64,000 bases of DNA from Siphonodentalium dalli (lineage: Eukaryota; Mollusca; Scaphopoda; Gadilida; Siphonodentaliidae). Of this stretch, positions 1 through 14,800 are shown in pieces; the first letter of the stretch is position 1, and every line of letters begins with the position of its first letter. Made by a program: the position numbers and the translations under genes. Location of the stretch: positions 167,715,107-167,779,106 of the forward strand of contig CP136061.1 of the NCBI GenBank assembly GCA_032622095.1, written 5' to 3'. The notes under the pieces were generated by a model. The model saw only the letters and a program-made list of their open reading frames with translations. It did not search any database and had not been told where the DNA came from.

Positions 1-1736
1 GGGATACCTATATGTGTTTGGTGGGGATACCTATATGTATGTGGCGGGAATACCTATATGTGTGTGGTTGTGATACCTATATATGTATGTGGTGAGGATA
101 CCTATATATGGGTGTGGTGGGGATACTTATATATGTATGTGGTGGGGATACCTATAGATGTGTGTGGCGGGGATACATATAGATGTGTATGGTGGGGATA
201 CCTTTATATGTGTGTGGTGGGGATACCTATAGATGTGTGTGGTGGGGATACATATAGATGCGTGAGGTGGTGATACCTATAGATGTATGTGGTGGGGAGA
301 ACTATATATGTGTGTGGTGGTGATACCTATATATGTATGTGGCAGGGATACCTATATATGTGTGTGGTGGGGATACCTATATACATGTATGTGGTGGTGA
401 TACCTATATATGTATGTGGTGGGGATAAATATAGATGTGTGTGGTGGGGATACCTATATATGTATCTGGTGGGGATACCTATATATGTATGTGGTGGGGA
501 TACCTATAGATGTATGTGTGGGGATACCTATATATGTATGTGGAGGGGATAGCTATATATGTATGTGTTGGGGATACATATATATGTATGTGGTGGTGAT
601 ACCTATAGATGTATGTGGTGGTGATACCTATATTTGTGTGTGGTGGGGATACCTATAGATGTGTGTGGTGGGGATACCTATAGATGTATGTGGTGGGGAG
701 ACCTATATATGTATGTGGTGGGGATACCTATATATGTGTGTGGCGGGGATACCTATATATATGTGTGTGGTGGGGATACCTATATATGTGTGTGGTGGGG
801 ATACCTATATATGTATGTGGTGGTGATACCTATATATGTATGTGGTGGGGATACCTATAGTTGTGTGTGGTGGGGATACCTATATATGTATGTGGCGGGG
901 ATACCTATATATGTGTGTGTGGCGGGGATACCGATATATGTATGTGGTGGTGATACCTATATATGTTTGTGGTGAGGATACTTATATATGTATGTGGTGG
1001 GGATACCTAAAGATGTGTGTGGTGGGGATACCTATATATGTATGTGTTGGGGATACCTATATATGTATGTGGTGGGGATAACTATATAAGTATGTGGTGG
1101 GGATACCTATAGATGTGTGTGGTGGGTATAACCTATAGATGTATGTGGTGGGGATACCTATATATGTATGTGGTGGGAATACCTATATATGTATATGGTG
1201 GGGATACCTATATATGTATGTGGTGGGGATACCTATATATGTATGTGGTGGGGATACCTATAGATGTGTGTGGTGGGGATACCTATAGATATGTGTGGTG
1301 GGGATACCAATAGATGTGTGTGGTGAGGATACCTATAGATGTGTGGGTGGGGATACCTATATATGTATGTGGCGGTGATACCTATATATGTGTGTGGTGG
1401 GGATACCTATATATGTATGTGGTGGGGATACCTATATATGAGTGTGGTGGAGATACCTATATATGTATGTGGTGGGGATACCTATTGATGTATGTGGTGG
1501 GGATACCTATAGATGTGTGTGGTGGGGAGAACTATATATGTGTGTGGCGGGGATACCTATATATGTATGTGGCGGTGATACCTATATATGTGTGTGGTGG
1601 GGATACCTATATATGTATGTGGGGGGATACCTATATGTGTGTGTGGTGGTGATACCTATATATGTATGTGGTGGGGATACCTATATATGTGTGTGGTGGG
1701 GATTCCTATATATGTATGTGGTGGGGATACCTATAG

Positions 1737-4700
1737 ATGTTTGTGGTGAGGATACCTATAGATGTGTGGGTGGGGATACATATATATGTGCGTGGCGGGG
1801 ATACATATATATGTGTGTGGTGGGGATACCTATATATGTGTGTGGTGGGGATACCTATATATGTATGTGGCGGGGAGACCTATATATGTGTGTGGCGGGG
1901 ATACCTATATATATATGTGGCGGGGATACCTATATATGTATGCGGTGGTGATACCTATATATGTGTGTGGTGGGGCTACCTATATATGTATGAGGTGGGG
2001 ATACCTATATATGTATGTTATGGGGATACCTATATCTGTATGTGGTGGGGATACCTATAGATGTGTGTGGTGGGGATACCTATAGATGTGTGTGGTGGGG
2101 ATACCAATAGATGTGTGTGGTGAGGATACCTATAGATGTGTGGGTGGGGATACCTATATATGTGTGTGGCGGGGATACTTATATATGTATGTGGTGGGGA
2201 TACATATAGATGTATGTGGCGGGGATACCTATATATGTGTGTGGTGAGGATAACTATATATGTGTGTGGCGGGGATACCTATATATGTGTGCGGCGGGGA
2301 TACCTATATATGTGTGTGGCGGGGATACCTATATATGTATGTGGTGGGGATACCTATATATGTATGTGGCGGGGATACCTATATATGTATGTGGTGGGAA
2401 GACCTATATATGTATGTGGTGGGGATACCTATATATGTGTGTTATGAGGATACCTATATATGTATGTGGTGGCGATACCTATAGACGTATGTGGTGGGGA
2501 TACCTATAGATGTGTGTGGACCTATATATGTGTGTGGCGGGGATACCTATATATGTATGTGGCGGTGATACCTATATATGTGTGTGGTGGGGATACCTAT
2601 ATATGTATGTGGTGGGGATACCTATATATGATTGTGGTGGTGATACCTATATATGTATGTGGTGGGGATACCTATAGATGTATGTGGTGGGGATACCTAT
2701 AGATGTGTGTGGTGGGGAGACCTATATATGTGTGTGGCGGGGATACCTATATATGTATGTGGCGGTGATACCTATATATGTGTGTGGTGGGGATTCCTAT
2801 ATATGTGTGTGGCGGGGATTCCTATATATGTATGTGGTGGGGATACCTATAGATGTTTGTGGTGAGGATACCTATAGATGTGTGGGTGGGGATACATATA
2901 TATGTGCGTGGCGGGGATACATATATATGTGTGTGGTGGGGATACCTATATATGTGTGTGGTGGGGATACCTATATATGTATGTGGCGGGGAGACCTGTA
3001 TATGTGTGTGGCGGGGATACCTATATATGTATGTGGCGGGGATACCTATATATGATTGTGGTGGTGATACCTATATATGTATGTGGTGGGGATACCTATA
3101 GATGTATGTGGTGGGGATACCTATAGATGTGTGTGGTGGGGAGACCTATATATGTGTGTGGCGGGGATACCTATATATGTATGTGGCGGTGATACCTATA
3201 TATGTGTGTGGTGGGGATTCCTATATATGTGTGTGGCGGGGATACCTATATGTGTGTGTGGTGGTGATACCTATATATGTGTGTGGTGGGGATACCTATA
3301 TATGTATGTGGGGGGATACCTATATGTGTGTGTGGTGGTGATACCTATATATGTATGTGGTGGGGATACCTATATATGTGTGTGGTGGGAATACCTATAT
3401 ATGTAAGTGGTGGGGATACCTATAGATGTGTGTGGTGAGGATACCTATAGATGTGTGGGTGGGGATACATATATATGTGCGTGGCGGGGATACATATATA
3501 TGTGTGTGGTGGGGATACCTATATATGTGTGTGGTGGGGATACCTATATATGTATGTGGCGGGGAGACCTATATATGTGTGTGGCTGGGATACCTATATA
3601 TGTGTGTGGCGGGGATTCCTATATATGTATGTGGTGGGGATACCTATAGATGTTTGTGGTGAGGATACCTATAGATGTGTGGGTGGGGATACATATATAT
3701 GTGCGTGGCGGGGATACATATATATGTGTGTGGTGGGGATACCTATATATGTGTGTGGTGGGGATACCTATATATGTATGTGGCGGGGAGACCTGTATAT
3801 GTGTGTGGCGGGGATACCTATATATGTATGTGGCGGGGATACCTATATATGTATGCGGTGGTGATACCTATATATGTGTGTGGTGGGGCTACCTATATAT
3901 GTATGAGGTGGGGATACCTATATATGTATGTTATGGGGATACCTATATCTGTATGTGGTGGGGATACCTATAGATGTGTGTGGTGGGGATACCTATAGAT
4001 GTGTGTGGTGGGGATACCAATAGATGTGTGTGGTGAGGATACCTATAGATGTGTGGGTGGGGATACCTATATATGTGTGTGCGGGGATACATATATATGT
4101 ATGTGGTGGGGATACATATAGATGTATGTGGCGGGGATACCTATATATGTGTGTGGTGAGGATAACTATATATGTGTGTGGCGGGGATACCAATATATGT
4201 GTGCGGCGGGGATACCTATATATGTGTGTGGCGGGGATACCTATATATGTATGTGGTGGGGAAACCTATATATGTATGTGGCGGGGATACCTATATATGT
4301 ATGTGGTGGGAAGACCTATATATGTATGTGGTGGGGATACCTATATATGTGTGTGGTGAGGATACCTATATATGTATGTGGTGGCGATACCTATAGACGT
4401 ATGTGGTGGGGATACCTATAGATGTGTGTGGTGGGGAGACCTATATATGTGTGTGGCGGGGATACCTATATATGTATGTGGCGGTGATACCTATATATGT
4501 GTGTGGTGGGGATACCTATATATGTATGTGGTGGGGATACCTATATATGATTGTGGTGGTGATACCTATATATGTATGTGGTGGGGATACCTATAGATGT
4601 ATGTGGTGGGGATACCTATAGATGTGTGTGGTGGGGAGACCTATATATGTGTGTGGCGGGGATACCTATATATGTATGTGGCGGTGATACCTATATATGT

Positions 4701-5100
4701 GTGTGGTGGGGATTCCTATATATGTGTGTGGCGGGGATACCTATATGTGTGTGTGGTGGTGATACCTATATATGTGTGTGGTGGGGATACCTATATATGT
4801 ATGTGGGGGGATACCTATATGTGTGTGTGGTGGTGATACCTATATATGTATGTGGTGGGGATACCTATATATGTGTGTGGTGGGAATACCTATATATGTA
4901 AGTGGTGGGGATACCTATAGATGTGTGTGGTGAGGATACCTATAGATGTGTGGGTGGGGATACATATATATGTGCGTGGCGGGGATACATATATATGTGT
5001 GTGGTGGGGATACCTATATATGTGTGTGGTGGGGATACCTATATATGTATGTGGCGGGGAGACCTATATATGTGTGTGGCGGGGATACCTATATATATAT
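1737..5100 (+). repeat. Nested higher-order repeats in block 1 (periods about 797, 1,495 and 1,913 bp)
   Basis: Runs of variant units recur in the same order. The run at about 2853-3060 recurs 797 bp later at 3650, the run at 3077-3600 recurs 1,495 bp later at 4572-5095, and the run starting at 1737 recurs 1,913 bp later. One marker is a TATAGATGTGTGGGTGGGG unit (missing one TG) followed by an ACATATATATGTGCGTGG unit. The periods overlap and are not simple multiples, which suggests several rounds of unequal exchange rather than one regular amplification. Boundaries are approximate. Confidence 0.7.
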
Positions 5101-5667
5101 GTGGCGGGGATACCTATATATGTATATGGTGGTGATACCTATATATGTGTGTGGTGGGGCTACCTATATATGTATGTGGTGGGGATACCTATATATGTAT
5201 GTTATGGGGATACCTATATCTGTATGTGGTGGGGATACCTATATATGTGTGTGGTGGGGATACCTATAGATGTGTGTGGTGGGGATACCTATATATGTGT
5301 GTGGTGGGGATACCTATAGATGTGTGTGGTGGGGAGACCTATACATCTGTTTGGAGGGAATACCTATATATGTATGTGGCGGGAATTCCTATATATGTGT
5401 GTGGCGGGGATACCTATATGTGTGTGTGGTGGTGATACCTATATATGTGTGTGGTGGGGATACCTATATATGTATGTGGGGGGATAGCTATATGTGTGTG
5501 TGGTGGTGATACCTATATATGTATGTGGTGGGGATACCTATATATGTGTGTGGTGGGGATACCTATATATGTAAGTGGTGGGGATACCTATAGATGTGTG
5601 TGGTGAGGATACCTATAGATGTGTGGGTGGGGATACATATATTTGTGCGTGGCGGGGATACATATAT

Positions 5668-8600
5668 ATGTGTGTGGTGGGGATACCTATATATGTGTGT
5701 GGTGGGGATACCTATATATGTGTGGGCGGGGATACCTATATATATGTGGCGGGGATACCTATATATGTATATGTTGGTGATACCTATATATGTGTGTGGT
5801 GGGGCTACCTATATATGTATGTGGTGGGGATACCTATATATGTATGTTATGGGGATACCTATATCTGTATGTGGTGGGGATACCTATACATGTGTGTGGT
5901 GGGGATACCTATAGATGTGTGTGGTGGGGATACCTATATATGTGTGTGGTGGGGATACCTATAGATGTGTGTGGTGGGGAGACCTATACATCTGTTTGGA
6001 GGGAATACCTATATATGTATGTGGCGGGAATTCCTATATATGTATGTGGCGGGGATACCTATATATGTATGTGGCGGGGATACCCATATATGTGTGTGGC
6101 GGGAATACTTATACATGTATGTGGTGGGGATACCTATATTTGTATGTGGTGGGAATACCTATATATGTATGTGGTGGGGATATATATATATGTATGTGGT
6201 GGGGATACCTATAGATGTTTGTGGTGGGGATACCTATATATGTATGTGGTGGGGATACCTATATATTTATGTGGTGGGGATACCTATATATGTATGTGTT
6301 GGGGATACCTATATATGTATGTGTTGGTGATACCTATAGATGTGTGTGGTGGGGATACCTATATATGTATGTGGCGGGGATACCTATATATGTGTGTGGC
6401 AGGGATACCTACATATGTATGTGGTGGTGATACCTATATATGTATGTGGTGGGGATACCTATAGATGTATGTGGTGGTGAGACCTACATATGTATGTGGT
6501 GGGGATACCTATATATGTGTGTGGTGGGGATACCTATATTTGTGTGTGGTGGTGATACATATAGATGTATGTGGTGGTGATACCTATATATGTATGTGGT
6601 GGGGATACCTATATATGTATGTGGTGGGGATACCTATAGATGTATGTGGCGGGGATACCTTTATATGTGTGTGGTGAGGATACCTATATATGTGTGTGGC
6701 GAGGATACCTATATATGTGTGTGGTGGGGAGACCTATATATGTATGTGGTGGGGATACCTATATATGTATGTGTTGGGGATACCTATATATGTATGTGGT
6801 TGTGATACCTATAGATGTGTGCGGTGGGGATACCTATATGTGTTTGGTGGGAATACCTATATGTATGTTGCGGGGATACCTATATCTGTGTGGTGGTGAT
6901 ACCTATATATGTATGTGGTGGGGATACCTATATATGGGTGTGGTGGGGATACCTATATATGTATGTGGTGGGGATACCTATAGATGTGTGTGGCGGGGAT
7001 ACATATAGATGTGTATGGTGGGGATACCTTTATATGTGTGTGGTGGGGATACCTATAGATGTGTGTGGTGGGGATACATATAGATGCGTGTGGTGGGGAT
7101 ACCTATAGATGCGTGTGGTGGGGATACCTATAGATGTATGTGGTGGGGTGAACTATATATGTGTGTGGTGGTGATACCTATATATGTATGTGGCGGAGAT
7201 ACCTATATATGTGTATGGTGGGGATACCTATATATATGTATGTGGTAGTGATACCTATATATGTATGTGGTGGGGATACCTATAGATGTGTGTGGTGGGG
7301 ATACCAATAGATATGTGTGGTGAGGATACCTATAGATGTGTGGGTGGGGATACCTATATATGTGTGTGGCGGGGATACATATATATGTGTGTGGTGGGGA
7401 TACCTATATATGTGTGTGGTGGGGATACCTATATATGTATGTGGCGGGGATACCTATATATGTGTGTGGTGGGGATACCTATATATGTATGTGGCGGGGA
7501 TACCTATATATGTATGTGTTGGGTATACCTAAACATGTATGTGGCGGGGATACCTATATATGTATGTGGTGGGGAGACCTATATATATGTGGTGGGGATA
7601 CCTATATATGTGTGTGGTGAGGATACCAATAGATGTGTGTGTTGAGGATACCTATAGATGTGTGGGTGGGGATACCTATATATGTGTGTGGCGGGGATAC
7701 ATATATATGTGTGTGGTGGGGATACCTATATATGTGTGTGGTGGGGATATCTATATATGTATGTGGCGGGGATACCTATATATGTGTGTGGTGGGGATAC
7801 CTATATATGTATGTGGCGGGGATACCTATATATGTATGTGGTGGGGATACCTAAACATGTATGTGGCGGAGATACCTATATATGTATGTGGTGGGGAGAC
7901 CTATGTATATATGTGGTGAGGATACCTATATATGTGTGTGGTGAGGATACCTATATATGTTTGAGGTGGGGATACCTATATATGTATGTGGTGGGAATAC
8001 CTATATATCTGTGTGGTGGGGATTCCTATAGATGTGTGTGGTGGGGATACCTATATATGTGTGTGGTGGGGATACCTATAGATGTGTGTGGTGGGAATAC
8101 CTATATATGTGTGTGGTGGGGATACATATATATGTATGTGGTGGGGATACCTATATATGTATGTGGTGGTGATACCTATATATGTGTGTGGTGGGGATAC
8201 CTATATATGTGTGTGGTGGGGATACCTATATATGTGTGGGCGGGGATACCTATATATATGTGGCGGGGATACCTATATATGTATATGTTGGTGATACCTA
8301 TATATGTGTGTGGTGGGGCTACCTATATATGTATGTGGTGGGGATACCTATATATGTATGTTATGGGGATACCTATATCTGTATGTGGTGGGGATACCTA
8401 TACATGTGTGTGGTGGGGATACCTATAGATGTGTGTGGTGGGGATACCTATATATGTGTGTGGTGGGGATACCTATAGATGTGTGTGGTGGGGAGACCTA
8501 TACATCTGTTTGGAGGGAATACCTATATATGTATGTGGCGGGAATTCCTATATATGTATGTGGCGGGGATACCTATATATGTATGTGGCGGGGATACCCA

Positions 8601-10733
8601 TATATGTGTGTGGCGGGAATACTTATACATGTATGTGGTGGGGATACCTATATTTGTATGTGGTGGGAATACCTATATATGTATGTGGTGGGGATATATA
8701 TATATGTATGTGGTGGGGATACCTATAGATGTTTGTGGTGGGGATACCTATATATGTATGTGGTGGGGATACCTATATATTTATGTGGTGGGGATACCTA
8801 TATATGTATGTGTTGGGGATACCTATATATGTATGTGTTGGTGATACCTATAGATGTGTGTGGTGGGGATACCTATATATGTATGTGGCGGGGATACCTA
8901 TATATGTGTGTGGCAGGGATACCTACATATGTATGTGGTGGTGATACCTATATATGTATGTGGTGGGGATACCTATAGATGTATGTGGTGGTGAGACCTA
9001 CATATGTATGTGGTGGGGATACCTATATATGTGTGTGGTGGGGATACCTATATTTGTGTGTGGTGGTGATACATATAGATGTATGTGGTGGTGATACCTA
9101 TATATGTATGTGGTGGGGATACCTATATATGTATGTGGTGGGGATACCTATAGATGTATGTGGCGGGGATACCTTTATATGTGTGTGGTGAGGATACCTA
9201 TATATGTGTGTGGCGAGGATACCTATATATGTGTGTGGTGGGGAGACCTATATATGTATGTGGTGGGGATACCTATATATGTATGTGTTGGGGATACCTA
9301 TATATGTATGTGGTTGTGATACCTATAGATGTGTGCGGTGGGGATACCTATATGTGTTTGGTGGGAATACCTATATGTATGTTGCGGGGATACCTATATC
9401 TGTGTGGTGGTGATACCTATATATGTATGTGGTGGGGATACCTATATATGGGTGTGGTGGGGATACCTATATATGTATGTGGTGGGGATACCTATAGATG
9501 TGTGTGGCGGGGATACATATAGATGTGTATGGTGGGGATACCTTTATATGTGTGTGGTGGGGATACCTATAGATGTGTGTGGTGGGGATACATATAGATG
9601 CGTGTGGTGGGGATACCTATAGATGCGTGTGGTGGGGATACCTATAGATGTATGTGGTGGGGTGAACTATATATGTGTGTGGTGGTGATACCTATATATG
9701 TATGTGGCGGAGATACCTATATATGTGTATGGTGGGGATACCTATATATATGTATGTGGTAGTGATACCTATATATGTATGTGGTGGGGATACCTATAGA
9801 TGTGTGTGGTGGGGATACCAATAGATATGTGTGGTGAGGATACCTATAGATGTGTGGGTGGGGATACCTATATATGTGTGTGGCGGGGATACATATATAT
9901 GTGTGTGGTGGGGATACCTATATATGTGTGTGGTGGGGATACCTATATATGTATGTGGCGGGGATACCTATATATGTGTGTGGTGGGGATACCTATATAT
10001 GTATGTGGCGGGGATACCTATATATGTATGTGTTGGGTATACCTAAACATGTATGTGGCGGGGATACCTATATATGTATGTGGTGGGGAGACCTATATAT
10101 ATGTGGTGGGGATACCTATATATGTGTGTGGTGAGGATACCAATAGATGTGTGTGTTGAGGATACCTATAGATGTGTGGGTGGGGATACCTATATATGTG
10201 TGTGGCGGGGATACATATATATGTGTGTGGTGGGGATACCTATATATGTGTGTGGTGGGGATATCTATATATGTATGTGGCGGGGATACCTATATATGTG
10301 TGTGGTGGGGATACCTATATATGTATGTGGCGGGGATACCTATATATGTATGTGGTGGGGATACCTAAACATGTATGTGGCGGAGATACCTATATATGTA
10401 TGTGGTGGGGAGACCTATGTATATATGTGGTGAGGATACCTATATATGTGTGTGGTGAGGATACCTATATATGTTTGAGGTGGGGATACCTATATATGTA
10501 TGTGGTGGGAATACCTATATATCTGTGTGGTGGGGATTCCTATAGATGTGTGTGGTGGGGATACCTATATATGTGTGTGGTGGGGATACCTATAGATGTG
10601 TGTGGTGGGAATACCTATATATGTGTGTGGTGGGGATACATATATATGTATGTGGTGGGGATACCTATATATGTATGTGGTGGTGATACCTATATATGTG
10701 TGTGGTGGGGATACCTATATATGTGTGTGGTGG
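5668..10733 (+). repeat. 2,514-bp tandem duplication of satellite units (2 copies)
   Basis: Copy 1 spans about 5668-8181 and copy 2 about 8182-10695, with homology continuing to about 10733. Marker variants occur at a constant spacing of 2,514 bp: 5790/8304, 6465/8979, 7286/9800 and 7658/10172. The conceptual translations I compared across the copies are identical. 2,514 is not a multiple of 25 because some units are 23-27 bp long. Such identity in a minisatellite points to a very recent duplication or to an assembly redundancy. Confidence 0.85.
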
Positions 10734-11860
10734 TGATACCTTTAGATGTATGTGGCGGTGATACCTATATATCTATGTGGTGGGGATACCTATATATGTA
10801 TGTGGTGGGGATACCGATAGATGTATGTGGCGGGGATACCTATATATGTGTGTGGTGAGGATAACTTTATATGTGTGTGGCGGGGATACCTATATATGTG
10901 TGTGGTGGGGAGACATATATGTGTGTGGCGGGGATACCTATATATGTATGTGGTGGGGATACCTATATATGTATGTGGCGGGGATACCTATATATGTATG
11001 TGGTGGGAATACCTATATATGTATGTGGTGGGGATACCTATATATGTGTGTGGTGAGGATACCTATATATGTATGTGGTGGGGATACCTATAGACGTATG
11101 TGGTGGGGTTACCTATAGATGTGTGTGGTGGGGAAACCTATATATGTGTGTGGCGGGGATACCTATATATGTATGTGGCGGTGATACCTATATATGTGTG
11201 TGGTGGGGATACCTATATATGTATGTGGTGGGGATACCTATATATGATTGTGGTGGTGATACCTATAGATGTATGTGGTGGGGATACCTATAGATGTGTG
11301 TGGTGGGGAGACCTATATATGTGTGTGGCGGGGATACCTATATATGTATGTGGCGGTGATACCTATATATGTGTGTGGTGGGGATACCTATATATGTGTG
11401 TGGCGGGGATACCTATATGTGTGTGTGGTGGTGATACCTATATATGTGTGTGGTGGGGATACCTATATATGTATGTGGGGGGATACCTATATGTGTGTGT
11501 GGTGGTGATACCTATATATGTATGTGGTGGGGATACCTATATATGTGTGTGGTGGGGATACCTATATATGTAAGTGGTGGGGATACCTATAGATGTGTGT
11601 GGTGAGGATACCTATAGATGTGTGGGTGGGGATACATATATATGTGCGTGGCGGGGATACATATATATGTGTGTGGTGGGGATACATATATATGTGTGTG
11701 GTGGGGATACCTATATATGTATGTGGCGGGGAGACCTATATATGTGTGTGGCGGGGATACCTATATATATGTGGCGGGGATACCTATATATGTATGTGGT
11801 GGTGATACCTATATATGTGTGTGGTGGGGCTACCTATATATGTATGTGGTGGGGATACCT

Positions 11861-14800
11861 ATATATGTATGTTATGGGGATACCTATATCTGTATGTGGT
11901 GGGGATACCTATATATGTGTGTGGTGGGGATACCTATAGATGTGTGTGGTGGGGATACCTATATATGTGTGTGGTGGGGATACCTATAGATGTGTGTGGT
12001 GGGGAGACCTATATATCTGTTTGGAGGGAATACCTATATATGTATGTGGCGGGAATTCCTATATCTGTTTGGAGGGAATACCTATATATGTATGTGGCGG
12101 GGGATACCCATATATGTGTGTGGCGGGAATACTTATACATGTATGTGGTGGGGATACCTATATTTGTATGTGGTGGGAATACCTATATATGTATGTGGTG
12201 GGGATACCTATATATGTATGTGGTGGGGATACCTATAGATGTTTGTGGTGGGGATACCTATATATGTATGTGGTGGGGATACCTATATATTTATGTGGTG
12301 GGGATACCTTTATATGTATGTGTTGGGGATACCTATATATGTATGTGTTGGTGATACCTATAGATGTGTGTGGTGGGGATACCTATATATGTATGTGGCG
12401 GGGATACCTATATATGTGTGTGGCGGGGATACCTACATATGTATGTGGTGGTGATACCTATATATGTATGTGGTGGGGATACCTATAGATGTATGTGGTG
12501 GGGAGACCTATATATGTATGTGGTGGGGATACCTATATATGTGTGTGGTGGGGATACCTATATTTGTGTGTGGTGGTGATACATATAGATGTATGTGGTG
12601 GTGATACCTATATATGTATGTGGTGGGGATACCTATATATGTATGTGGTGGGGATACCTATAGATGTATGTGGCGGGGATACCTTTATATGTGTGTGGTG
12701 AGGATACCTATATATGTGTGTGGCGGGGATACCTATATATGTATGTGGTGGGGATACCTATATATGTATGTGGCGGGGATACCTATATATGTATGTGGTG
12801 GGAAGACCTATATATGTATGTGGTGGGGATACCTATATATGTGTGTGGTGAGGATACCTATATATGTATGTGGTGGGGATACCTATAGACGTATGTGGTG
12901 GGGATACCTATAGATGTGTGTGGTGGGGAGACCTATATATGTGTGTGGCGGGGATACCTATATATGTATGTGGCGGTGATGCCTATATATGTGTGTGGTG
13001 GGGATACCTATATATGTATGTGGTGGGGATACCTATATATGATTGTGGTGGTGATACCTATATATGTATGTGGTGGGGATACCTATAGATGTATGTGGTG
13101 GGGATACCTATAGATGTGTGTGGTGGGGAGACCTATATATGTGTGTGGCGGGGATACCTATATATGTATGTGGCGGTGATACCTATATATGTGTGTGGTG
13201 GGGATACCTATATATGTGTGTGGCGGGGATACCTATATGTGTGTGTGGTGGTGATACCTATATATGTGTGTGGTGGGGATACCTATATATGTATGTGGGG
13301 GGATACCTATATGTGTGTGTGGTGGTGATACCTATATATGTATGTGGTGGGGATACCTATATATGTGTGTGGTGGGGATACCTATATATGTAAGTGGTGG
13401 GGATACCTATAGATGTGTGTGGTGAGGATACCTATAGATGTGTGGGTGGGGATACATATATATGTGCGTGGCGGGGATACATATATATGTGTGTGGTGGG
13501 ATACCTATATATGTGTGTGGTGGGGATACCTATATATGTATGTGGCGGGGAGACCTATATATGTGTGTGGCGGGGATACCTATATATATATGTGGCGGGG
13601 ATACCTATATATGTATGTGGTGGTGATACCTATATATGTGTGTGGTGGGGCTACCTATATATGTATGTGGTGGGGATACCTATATATGTATGTTATGGGG
13701 ATACCTATATCTGTATGTGGTGGGGATACCTATATATGTGTGTGGTGGGGATACCTATAGATGTGTGTGGTGGGGATACCTATATATGTGTGTGGTGGGG
13801 ATACCTATAGATGTGTGTGGTGGGGAGACCTATATATCTGTTTGGAGGGAATACCTATATATGTATGTGGCGGGAATTCCTATATATGTATGTGGCGGGG
13901 ATACCTATATATGTATGTGGCGGGGATACCCATATATGTGTGTGGCGGGAATACTTATACATGTATGTGGTGGGGATACCTATATTTGTATGTGGTGGGA
14001 ATACCTATATATGTATGTGGTGGGGATACCTATATATGTATGTGGTGGGGATACCTATAGATGTTTGTGGTGGGGATACCTATATATGTATGTGGTGGGG
14101 ATACCTATATATTTATGTGGTGGGGATACCTATATATGTATGTGTTGGGGATACCTATATATGTATGTGTTGGTGATACCTATAGATGTGTGTGGTGGGG
14201 ATACCTATATATGTATGTGGCGGGGATACCTATATATGTGTGTGGCGGGGATACCTACATATGTATGTGGTGGTGATACCTATATATGTATGTGGTGGGG
14301 ATACCTATAGATGTATGTGGTGGGGAGACCTATATATGTATGCGGTGGGGATACCTATATATGTGTGTGGTGGGGATACCTATATTTGTGTGTGGTGGTG
14401 ATACATATAGATGTATGTGGTGGTGATACCTATATATGTATGTGGAGGGGATACCTATATATGTATGTGGTGGGGATACCTATAGATGTATGTGGCGGGG
14501 ATACCTTTATATGTGTGTGGTGAGGATACCTATATATGTGTGTGGCGAGGATACCTATATATGTGTGTGGTGGGGAGACCTATATATGTATGTGGTGGGG
14601 ATACCTATATATGTATGTGTTGGGGATACCTATATATGTATGTGGTTGTGATACCTATAGATGTGTGCGGTGGGGATACCTATATGTGTTTGGTGGGAAT
14701 ACCTATATGTATGTTGCGGGGATACCTATATGTGTGTGGTGGTGATACCTATATATGTATGTGGTGGGGATACCTATATATGGGTGTGGTGGGGATACCT

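Noticed and set aside
3993-4193. Minus-strand 66-codon frame in the satellite
   Set aside because: It exists only because variant units lost the usual minus-strand stop (one per 75 bases in the consensus). No independent sign of coding.
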